Positions 45,301-57,300 of a stretch of DNA of 64,000 nucleotides are shown here, one piece after another. The notes beneath the pieces are model-generated. The model saw only the letters and a list, made by a program, of their open reading frames with translations, made no database searches and had not been told where the DNA came from. Made by a program: the position numbers and the translations under genes. Source of the DNA: Heterobilharzia americana (Eukaryota; Platyhelminthes; Trematoda; Strigeidida; Schistosomatidae); assembly GCA_944470555.2 (NCBI GenBank), contig OX104127.1, forward strand, positions 119,502,741 to 119,566,740, in the 5' to 3' direction. Numbering within the stretch: the stretch's first letter is position 1; each line of letters begins with the position of its first letter.

Positions 45301-48300
45301 ATGAGAAGTCCTGACTGGCCATCCAGTGTGAGTGCAATCAGTCGGTAGTGATGTGTCACGAATTCATATGGTAGTCTGGTAAAATCCATCTTGGTGATTG
45401 GAGTGAGATAAGAATCTGTTCAGCAGTCGGACCTCGTAGCTGAGTTGTTAGAGCATCAGGTCGGAAACCCCGGTGGTCGCTGGTTTGAATCTGACCATGG
45501 TTCGAATTTCCATTTCACCTTCATTCATCACCCAGTATCAATAATACAAGTCTACCAAACCAGTGGCTATCTCACTCAGATAATGAAACTGATAAGCAAA
45601 AGTTGTAACTATCTTGTATACGCCATTCACTATAAATAGTGAAAAGTTTCATACAGGTAGAGATTCTAAAGAAGGTGTTATCAAAAAGTTGCTTATTAAT
45701 CTGATTTCTCGATTTATTTCATTTTTTCCCATAGGTTTTAAGCAGCCATATGATACTTGTGTCTCCAAGACACAAATACAGTTCACAGTATTATGCTGTT
45801 TGCATAAGGGGGAGGGGGGGGACAGGGAACAATGCAGTGATCATCAACTGAAGAATAAAAGAGAATCATTGAAGTATATCTTATTTTGGTGTACTGGCTA
45901 GAGCTAGTTATGTTCAGCGTTGAAGATGATAGTACAGTAGCAGTAATTAACAACAAAAGCTGAAAGAATTTCATTAGACTTGACATTATTTACTACAAAT
46001 AAATTCTTTATCCTGCTTCAGTACCTTTGTAGTGAAGACGTGGTTAATTGGTTTAGGCAGTTGACTTTCAACCAAGTAGGTCACAGGTTTTAACATCACT
46101 CTACCTATTAAGGTTTAAGCAACTATAGAGTTGTATCGTTAGCTCGTCATATATAATAACTGGTAGCTTAATGCCTACTACACAAATGTACATATAATTA
46201 CTGAGTAATGCATTTCAATTCAATTCATTAATGTTATAATTTTATGCATTTTTATTCTATTAATTTAGGAATCAATTAAACAAGGAGTTCAGAAGTTATC
46301 TCGAGCATATAATCTTGATCCAACTAATCCTATGGTATTGAATCATTTAGCAGATCATTTTTTTTATAAAAAAGAATATGCAAAAGTTCATCGATTAGCA
46401 TTACATGCTTTTTATAATACAGAAACTGAATCTATGCGTGCTGAAAGTTGTTATCAAATGGCTCGTGCATTTCATATGCAAGAAAATTATGATAATGCAT
46501 TCCAATATTATTATTTAGCTACACAACTTGCTTCATCAACATTTATTCTACCTTTCTATGGTCTTGGTCAAATGTATTTACATCGAAATGATCTGGAACA
46601 TGTAAGTACAGTTTGACTTTTTTTTCCTTTTTGTGTGTATGTATCCCATCTGTTTGTGATATATATAGTAAGTAGATCCTGACATTGATATAAGAGTAAA
46701 ACTTGGGCATTGTGGTCGATTGTAATTCCATTTTAGTCTGTTTATTAGAAATATCACACAGTGAGACAGTAGCATTTACTGGATAACGTTTCGGACATAA
46801 TTTATTGTCCATATTCATATCAGGTAACTCCACAACTTCGAGACAGCCTTTATATATTCCTAATTTTCTCTCCTTCTCTGTGATGACAAGGGTAGTAGAA
46901 TTTTCCACATATAATATGAGACAGGTGCAGAGTCATTTCGATTGCATGTGTTTGGTGTTGATTCGATAAACAAAGATTCAGTTATCAATCTCTACATCCA
47001 CCTAACTAAGTTAGTTTTCAAAACTGTCGCCTTATCTCACCCTACTGTGTGATTGTGTCGTCGCATGCAGAGCCATAGCCGAGTTTTTCTCTAGATTTCT
47101 TATCTTATTAGGATCTACTAATCCTGATTTAACTAAGTTTTTGTGCTCTGTTATTCTAATCGACCCTGGTCGACTGCTTTGACCTATGTACTTGACCTCG
47201 CAATCATTGCAAGGGATCTGGTAGACCAGATTATTTTGCTTAATTGCATCGATAGGATATTTTAACCTACAAAGCTTGTTTCTAAGTGAGTTTGTTGGTT
47301 TAAATGCCAGCCACTTTAATCCCAACAGGCTTATTGAGAATTCTTGGTAATGCTTCTGAGGTGCCTTCCTTGTATGGTAGGTAACACAGCAGAGGCTTTG
47401 AATTCTCTCTCAACCCTGTCACCATTATTACCATTAGTAGTGGGATTATTATTAATAACACCTGTATTACTACTACTACTACTGCTACCACTCATAATAT
47501 TTTTCTTTCGATTTCTTATGAATTTTTTTATAAATTTTGATGGGTAATTACTGAGACGTAGGGTATTCTTGATGTGTCAAATTTCTTGTCTCAGATTTTC
47601 CAATCTACTAGTAAGCTTTTCGCTCTATCACTTCAACTGAAATGGGATGCGATGGTTCTAAGTCTAAGTAGCAATATGAATGGGTAGGTTTCCCATAGAC
47701 ACTAGTCTCTAGATTTCCTTCTTGTGTTCGTTTAATCTTGCAACCCAACATTGCTAGCTCACCTTCACTTTCTAAGTCACAGGTAAATTGGATTGCATTC
47801 ACTACTGAGTTTATATGTGCCAATAAGCTGTTGATGTGTTCCGATTTCAGTGCTGTAAACGTATCATCTACATATCGGAACCATATCTTTGGAGTGGGGC
47901 TAAATGTTTGAAGGGCCATCTGTTCCCAACTTTCCATAAATATGTCTGCAACGATAGGGGATATTGGTGGTCCCGTGGCAACACCTTAAGTTTGTTTATA
48001 TATTTTATTTTGAAACTTAAAAACTGTAGATGTTAGGCACAATCGAACTCTTAGCATGATTTCCTCGATCGGCACCTTAGTTCGATGTGTAAGTTCTTTG
48101 TCATCTTTAAGCCCATATCTAACTGCCTCTAGAGCCGTATCAGTCGTTATATTTGTGTAAAGGCTAGTTATGTCAAAACTAACCATTTTTTCACTGTCGT
48201 CTAATCTATGCTTTAAGTCATAAGAGTCGGTAAGTCGACTTTGAGTGATTTCTTATTGGACCTAACACTATTGCTAAATATTTAGACAACTCGTAAGTCG

Positions 48301-51300
48301 GAGTGTTTCTAAAATCTACTATGGGCCTGATGGGATAACCTGGCTTTTGAATCTTAATAGTACCATACATTCGACTGGGATCATTAGTTTTCGGCATTAA
48401 ATTAAACCACTTTGACTCACCTAGAAATGGCTTCATCTGGAGTATCAGATCCCCTGTCGATTTCTCGACCTTATTCGCAATAGTATCCACTCACTTCTTA
48501 ATTTCCTCATATGGTCCTGTTTCTATACGCTCGTTCACTTTGTAGACGTATTCAGATTTGTTCATTACAACTGTTGAGTTGCATTTATCCGATTTGGCAA
48601 TTACCATATTGTTATCATTTCAAAGGTTCCTGAGAGCTTCTCTCTTTAACTGTGCTCTTAGCTCATCCTCATATACATGGTCTGTTACTTTCTTTTTGTT
48701 TCTTGATTATCTCCTTATCTACTAGATGGTCAAATAAATAATTAATACTAGATGATGATTGGAGGTGAAATAAAAATTTGGATCGCCGCCGGATTCTAAC
48801 CAGTGACTATAGGGTTTCCGACCTGATGCTCTAACAACTCAGCTACGAGGTCCGACTGCTGAACAGATTCTTATCTCACGCCAATCACCAAGATGGATTT
48901 TACCAGACTACCATATGAATTCGTGACACATCACTACCGACTGATTGTACTCACACTGGATGGCTAGTCAGGACTTCTCATTCGAATCCAAATGTAACTG
49001 AATTAGAGAAGGGGAGCATCATGATGATTATCATTTTGACTATTTGAGATAGCTGTAGTTAGGCAAACTTGTATTATTGATACTGGGTAATGATTGAAGG
49101 TGAAGTGAAAATGTGGGGCGCAGCAGGAATTCACTTTCAATTACCACATAGGATCAATACAAGTCTTCCAGACCACGGCTGAGATAGTCAAACTGAAAAT
49201 AAGTAATTACTGACTGTTAGTTCCTAGAGTGATGAGGAGTACTGGCAAAACCATTAGTTACTGTGATAGTATCTTTAGCTTAACTGATTTATTCTAAGCA
49301 CAGTAGTATTCATTTAACTTCTCTTGCTTTCCTATAATATATATGAGTTTCTTTCTATATCTACTAATGAATAATCCGTATTAAAAACTCAAGTATTCAA
49401 AGATGATTACACAATAAGTGATGATGCAACTGAAAGTACTTTTTTAAATAGTGGAAAATAGTGAATTCAATATATTTGAGTCCTTTACGCGTATATTCAT
49501 GCAGTAGACAATGGACCATACCTCTTATGTGAAGACTAATAATACTACCTATCTGCCCAAACCTCGATAGCTGGGGCAGAGTTCGAATCCATGACTCACT
49601 GGGCGATGGTCAACTCCCTAAACCATTGAGCCACAAATCCACCTACGCGTACAACAGTCATACTCAGTTGGATTACGTGCAAGGTGTCATTGGTTATTAT
49701 TAGCCGATGAACTACTGAAAAACAAGAGAAAAAAAATAGTCATTGATTTTTGTTTATTTTGTATTTTTCTATAATAAATACTTATTTTGATTTTTGACGT
49801 CATATAAATAATGTTTAAAAATGTTTTGTCTTTTGGGCTTTCTTTCTTACCAATTAGGCTGCTATGTCATTTGAACGTGTACTAAAAGATAATCCTAATA
49901 ATTATGAAACATTAAAAATACTTGGCAGTTTATATGCTCAATCGAATAAACCTGATAAAAGAGCACAATCGAAACAGTTATTTAAGCAAGCAAGTTTAAT
50001 AATCCACTTTTTAATTGTTATTTTAATATGCATTAATTTTGTCTTATTTATATAATAGGAATACCTTGACCAGGTTTTGGTCCACAGGCACACTTGTGGA
50101 TTCCCGACCCTAGTTGTATTTCTCTGTCCGAAGGTGACATTCAACTCCGTTAACCGAGATGTCATATTACAGTAGTGTCTCTCACAAAAAAAGAGTGCTA
50201 AATAAGTACATCATTTTGTTGAAAACTGTGTTAGAAAACCTATAGGCGTATTAGAGCCTATGATGAGTTATCAGATGTTTACATCTAATCGTGTACGTTA
50301 CAATAATGAAGTCTTTCTCTCTTGTCACTTTTGTCAGACGTGCTTGTTAGTGTCCATTACTTGTCGTAATTCACCTTGCACAGGAAGTTCTTAAGTGTCG
50401 ACGTAGAGTATGCAAATGACATGATCATGTTAGATGGAGATGCTGACCAGAAATAGAGTCTTCTGAACGCATTGAGTGGCAATTTTAGAGTTCTTGGACT
50501 GCGTTTTTCGCTACCCGAATGCTTCAGGAATGGTCTTTACTGGTTCATTGCCTCACAGTAGAAAATGAAACGGTTAGACGCATTGGCCTCTCCACTTATT
50601 CAGGAAGTAAGATCAGCCCGGGTAGTTCACTGACCGACACTATAGTTTGTTGTGTTGTATTATATGGTTGTAAAACACGACCGTTAAAGTTAAAGGATAT
50701 CAGAAGGCTCCTTGTTTTAGATCAACGTTGGTTTCATAGCATAGGTCACTTGTCATGGTGCTGCCATGTCAGTAACATGTATGTTGCACACCGATTTTTA
50801 TTTTGGAAGAGGAAGGTCAGTTGGTAAGGTTGTGAAATTTTATAAACTCAGGTGATTGGGATATGTGTTATGCATGTCTAGTCATAGTCAACGTCATCGC
50901 ACAATATTAACTGAAGTATGCTTAGGTTAGAGAAAGGTTAGAAGTGGACAGACTAAAACATGACGTCACTGTATCAAGTCTTTGACTGTTTACTTTAGGT
51001 GTCTAGCGAGATGTAGACCTTCAGCTTGGAGTACACGTGTAGACCGAAATCAGTGATTGAAGCTGTGAGTGATATGGTTCAGAATCACTATCAGTGGCTC
51101 AGATGTATCCACCACACATAATCTTCGTCTTACTCGTCATGCTACCATCGCTTCTTGTTTTCTTGCCATGACTTTCTCCCTTATTTGTGTATCTTTCATC
51201 TTGATACCTTTTGCATTGATATGTTGATATCACTTATAACAACTTGGACCGTTACGCAGCAATGGTAGACCTCACGTTGGTACTGATTATCTGAGCCCTG

Positions 51301-54300
51301 ATGAAAGTTTTTCTATCAAGTTTGCAATGTGATCCCCCTCCCCGCAACCATACTCATGGTGTACTGCAGTGCACTGAATTTTGATGTTCTGTTTTCGATC
51401 TGAATGGCTGAGTGTTAGGATCTGTGTGCTTTCAGCAATGAGTGACGCAGGGGATCCGCCTTGGTAACGAGGGCCAAAAAGCACAAAGTTTAAATCATAC
51501 AGGACCCCTTCTACCAGCGGAAACGTAGACACATATATGTTTATCGGGTTTATTGTCTAAAATACTTTCTCTTTTGTAAGTTTCACATCCCACTTGAATT
51601 TGCCAACCGACGATTTAATACATTTTTAATCAAATAATAAGCTCCAGTATTCTATTCGGAAGTTTACTTTGTTTTTATGTTATTTGGTTACTGATCTATT
51701 TTTTTCTTTACTAGGAGTCGAACTTACCAGTCATCGTTTCACAAATATCAGCAATTTAATTTGAGATTTGTGGAGGTTTACTGATTTTTTTCAAGTTAGT
51801 ATTCATCATGGACTGATATCAGTTGGAGGGATATTGGAGACCTAGGAGCATTGTACAGCTGTTCCGTCCTAGTATGAGACTCCTCAGCGGTGCGCACCGA
51901 TGGTCTACGGTCTAATATGGACCGTTGAATTTCATTCAACACAGTAGCTCAATGGTAACGTGCCAACCACGGAACGTGAAGGTCGTGGGTTTGATCCCTG
52001 TTGTGGCAAGGTCATGGGTGCGCACTGCTGAGGAGTCGCATTGTAGGACGGAACAGTTGTCCAGTGCTCCCAGGTCTCTAATGTTCTTCCAACTGATATC
52101 ACTCTATGATGAATACCAGGAAATTATTCACTGATCTACCCTCAATTTATACTCTCATTTTTAACAAATCAGTTTCTTTATTTTATACATTTTCTTTTCT
52201 CAACAGGTAACTGAAAGTCAACCTGAAGATGTAGAAGCATGGATTGAATATGCTCAACTGTTAGAAAACAATGTAAATGAAGCTTTAGAGGCATATTCAA
52301 AAGCATTGACAATTTTACAAAATATCCAATTAGATATTGCTCCAGAAATATTGAACAACATAGCTACTCTTCATTTTATGAAAGGTGAATATGACAAATC
52401 GTCTGTAAGTGAAAATAAAATCTGTTTTTCTCTTCTTTCATATAGCCGAGTTTATTGTCTTTCAAAGTGTCCTTAAATAATATTCAATTGAAGTAGGTTG
52501 TTATTTCATGTATATTTCATTTCATCTTCAAATGTTTATCACCTTTTAATAACTATTTCTAATATAGACAATGTAAAACTTGACGGTGAATTATTCCTAG
52601 TAGTTATACACTGAGGTGGTATTCCGTATTCCCTTTGATGATTTTATGTTATCGATGATGTGACTTTCTGAGAAGATAGCCGTATTTTGGCGCAGACTGG
52701 TATTATTGGCACCTATTTTTCGGCGGGAGTAACTATATTTCGCTCAAGGTAGTCATGTGTCTCGCCATAGTTACGTGGTTATAGCGTCATTGTGAAGAAG
52801 CTCTACATGGTACTGTTATGTGGTGTAGTTGTTTGAGCTGCAGGCCAAGAAAGCTGGAGATGACATGTGTATCGGTGAATACTGATCGGAACTAGTTAAG
52901 CAACAATGGTGAGCCTCTTTGTAACCCCACCGTATTCTTACCAATACACCGTCATAGTTGACTTAGCAATAATAGCAGTCAACGAGATCTGTATACACTT
53001 GTTATTGGCATGAATCTCCAAAGCTTGAACAGGCTAGCTAACCGTAAGTATTTCGCTTAGCGGGCTGGAAGCAGTGCAGCAATATAAGGTAAGAGAGCTC
53101 AGCTTCCTAATTTCGTTAGTCACTGTTGTTGAAGCAGTCTCAACAGGCGTGGTATAGTTTAGCTAGCGAAGGTGAGACGGTATTCGGTCCGGAATGCCGA
53201 GTATCGTTCACTGTAGCCAAAGTCTATTTCTTAGGTAGTTTCAGAGGGGCGTCCATTTCTGAATTTTCGTTGTAATGTGGTTGTCCGGTTCCGAGGAGGT
53301 GTGGTGCATCGCTTTCTGCAAGATTGTGAATAATCAGTGAGACATATCTCACGTACGTCTCCCCACAAGGAGTTGAGTACGGCCAACAAGCCGATTACTT
53401 GATGAACCCGGATACGTTGAAGTCTGATAGTTGGGATTGAGGGATTCACTGATCAATTTCAAGGGACGGTTAACACAGTGCTCTGGCAGGAGTGTTCATT
53501 TTCATGTGGTTGAGTTACTAAAGATGCTTCCTACTCACTGAGGTGATCTATTCCCCGGGTCAAGAAATGGTAATGTTTAAACTTACGATGTCTGACCTAG
53601 AACTGGGATGTTAGCCAAAAACTGGAGTAAAACTTTAAAAATATCCTCGCCAGCTAGGTTATCTTGACTGAACTATTCATCTTGTTCCTTTGGTCAATTT
53701 TCAATATGATGGTATGATGTCGTTCTTAATGCAATCCCGTTCATTATAGGTCATGAAGGTATTTTAAACCAACGTTTTGCACCATGTTGAGAAATTACTG
53801 ATTAGTAGCTTATGGAGCCATCATCTATCTAAACATGCTATATAAGTGTTAGATTTGGTTAAAGCTAAGAGTGGGGAGACTGAGGCGTGGAAAAGCATCA
53901 CTAATTGGTAACAGTTCTTTCGAAAACTACAGGAACTTTGGTTTTTCTAGTTGATCCATCCCAAAGTCTTGCAACTCTCGTGGAATTTGTAAATTAACTT
54001 TGAAAGTTTACATTTCATTCTCAGCGTCTCGTTGTCCAAGCCCATAAATGCTTGCATTTTGTCCCCTATATTCTTATCACTGGGAGTGCCAGAAAGCTTT
54101 TTAGATTTCCTGTTTTGGGGTTGCGTTGAACTGGTAATGGTTGAATTAAGGGATCAGAACGTGTATACCACATCGGTTTCATATCATGTTATCTGTTGTT
54201 CAATGTATAGCCATGTCATGCTTGTCGAACTTTAAATCATATCATCAATAAAGTTATCGTTTGTTCATTTAAATTGCGCAAGGAAGCTTCATTTTAGTTG

Positions 54301-57300
54301 ATTGATCATACTTATCACATAGGAAAACAGTATTATTTACAGGCTTACGTTTGGCAGAAAAACAGCTATCTCGGATAGTGAAAATGATAATCAATATGAT
54401 GCTCCCCTTCTCCAATTCAGCTAGATTTGGATTGGAATGAGAAGTCCTGATTGAGTAACCAGTATGAATAAGATCAGGCGATATTGACGCATCGCGAATT
54501 CAAATGGTAGTCGGGTTAAACCCACCCTGGTGATTGAAGTGAAATAAAAATATGTTCAGCAGTCGGACCTCGTAGTTCAGTTGGTAGAGTATTGGGTCGG
54601 AAACCCTATAGTCACTGGTTCGGATCCAGCTGAAGTCCAGATTTTTCTTCCACCTTCAATCACCATATCATATATGATATTTAAAGACTCCAATCTGTGA
54701 GGAGGATTAAATTTTAGTTGGTTGGAGGCAATCGACAGGAAGCCATGGACCTAGGTTTCATGCTTTTCGGCACTCGTCAGCAAGGCGTATCTGCAACCTC
54801 GACGGAACTGATGTCCTGCCTAAGATTCGAGCCCGCGTCACCCAGTGTTGTAGTCAGCGACTTTACCACTGAGCTATTCAGGTCGCGACTGACCTCCTGT
54901 AGGACTGGCTTACATGTATTGATTGGTCACGGAAGTGCAACCAATTTCTTGTTGTCTAGTCCTGAGTGCAGACCGAATTCTATCGATCATATTAGCAATA
55001 TGGCAACCAAGCTAGGAAGCTCAGCATCGCGATGCACATTAGTGGTTGGAGGCAATCAGCAGAAAGCCATGGATCCAGGTTTCGTGCTTTTTGGCACTCG
55101 TCAGCAAGGCGTATCTGCAACCTCGACGGAACTGATGTCCTGCCTAAGATTCGAGCCCGCGTCACCCAGTGTTGTAGTCAGCGACTTTACCACTGAGCTA
55201 TTCGGGCCGCGATTAAATTTAAATAACAATAGTTATTATAATAGTTATTATAATAGTTATAGTTATAGTTATTATAATAGTTATTATAATTTTGCTAGTT
55301 GATGAGGTTAAGGTTGGATGATAACAAAAAGGGTTACGTAAGATTTTCTCGATCGTTTGTAAGGTGTATATAGGTTACAAAAGAGTGAAAACGTGATAGA
55401 GTTAATAAACAATCAAAGGATTAGGTAACGTGAATGAGACAAGTTGGCTGAAATAAGTTGAAAATGTTTTGTTAAAATTGCAATTATTAAGAAGACCAAA
55501 CTAAGTAACACCGAAAACTATTAAATGTAAAAATAAAAATGATAATAACGATATAATAGTACAAAGATTCATCTAAGAAAAGAAAGGGAGTTGAAAAAAC
55601 AAAAAAGGAACGAAACAAATCAAGACCAAACCAAGGTAAAGACAAAGACTGTACAAACTGCTTTCGCACACAAAATTCAGGGTTCAGTTCATAGATAACC
55701 AAGGCATCTGCTGTTTTTAGAAGCTTAAAACAGAGAATACATGAGATGTTTAAGCGAATTCGATAGACGATCGTAAAATCATTGTTTGAGCTGGTTGAAT
55801 GGTTAGAATCGATTAGATGTTGAAGGATAGAACTTCTAATGTATTTTCTTTCACCTTTCTAAAACTAGGCGGGAATATGTTGTTGTATACATGTTGACAG
55901 CAATCTCTGACTACGACCAATGTATCTCGGTCTACAGGAGCAGATGAGCTGGTAGATACATATGGAGGTGGGCTGTCAAAAGCTATTGTCTTTTACACAA
56001 ACGGAGAACAATAATTATAATCAATGATAATAAAGGTCAAATGAAGTTTGGGTGAGAAAAGACTCCTGCTGATAGATCTCGAAAGACGATTTTTCTGGAT
56101 GTCTGGTGCTGCATCACCTTTAGATTCCGTATTCATGAACAAAGTCTTTTTATAAACTGACCTGATCACTGGTTTCGCATGTCTTTGTCGTATATTCTTA
56201 TCAACAAATCGACTAGAATAGCTGTTTTCTGCAAGCGTCCCTCTTAGAAAGTCAAGTTTAACTTGGACACAGTCTATGCTACAAATATTACGTATTCGAT
56301 AGCAGAGTGAGTGACAGGAAGGTACAATGGTCGTAGTCAGAGATTGCTGTCAACATGTATACAACAACATATTCTCGCCTAGTTTTAGAAAGGTGAAAGA
56401 AAATACATTAGAAGTTCTATCCTTCAACATCTAATCGATTCTAACCATTCAACCAGCTCAAACAATGATTTTACGATTATCTATCGAATTCGCTCAAACA
56501 TCTCATATATTCTCTGTTTTAAGCTTCTAAAAACAACAGATGCCTTGGTTATCTATGAACTGAACCCTGAATTTTGTGTGCGAAAGCAGTTTGTACAGTT
56601 TTTGTCTCTACCTTGGCTTTAACTTATTTCGGTCTTGATTTGTTTAGTTTCCTAATCTTGTGACTCATTTGGTAGAGAACACTAGGCCGAAAACTCAGTG
56701 GTCATTGGTTCGAGTACGTCCGCAGTTCATATTTTCATTTCACCTTCAATTATCACCCATTTTCACTTTATTCCACTTAACTTATTCATATTACTCAATC
56801 CTTTGACTATTTATCAACTCTACAACCTTTTCACCCGTTTGTGATTTACATGCCATTTTCAGAAAATCTTACGTAACCCCTTTTGTTATCATCCAATCCT
56901 TACGTCATCAACTAGCAACATTATAATAACTATAACCATTATTATTGTCTATAGTCGAATCAGGATAACTCTACAACTTTGAGACATATTTTCTGTCTGA
57001 AAAATTATTCACTAAGTCGATTAAATCAACTGGAATGGAATTATATTATATATTAGCACAGTGGTCAAATTTTACTCTTATAATGATGAATAAAGTGTCA
57101 AATAATCTACTTAGGGTTTATTAAGATGTTACGAATCAATAGTATTTTAGTACTTTCAATGAGATGGCACAAAATTGATCGCAATCATACTGATGTTTTT
57201 ATTTATGTTTTTTTTCTTTCATTTTTCAAATTGTTAACATTTCATTCTGTAATTGTGATTTTTTTTCAGATTTCCGACTGTTTCATTCATTCAGTATCTT

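Larger units (their letters stand above)
54705..55222 (-). mobile_element. Tandem tRNA-headed hammerhead SINE (family E), two units
   Basis: Two direct units, 324 bp apart, both on the minus strand. Each head has 'AATAGCTCAGTGGTAAAGTC' (box A) and 'GGGCTCGAATCTTAGG' (box B). Each head is followed by a hammerhead (55066-55110 and 54742-54786) and a short 'ttgcctccaacca' end. The link between units (about 54900-55040) is unique. The units differ at only a few bases over 180 bp. Confidence 0.85.
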
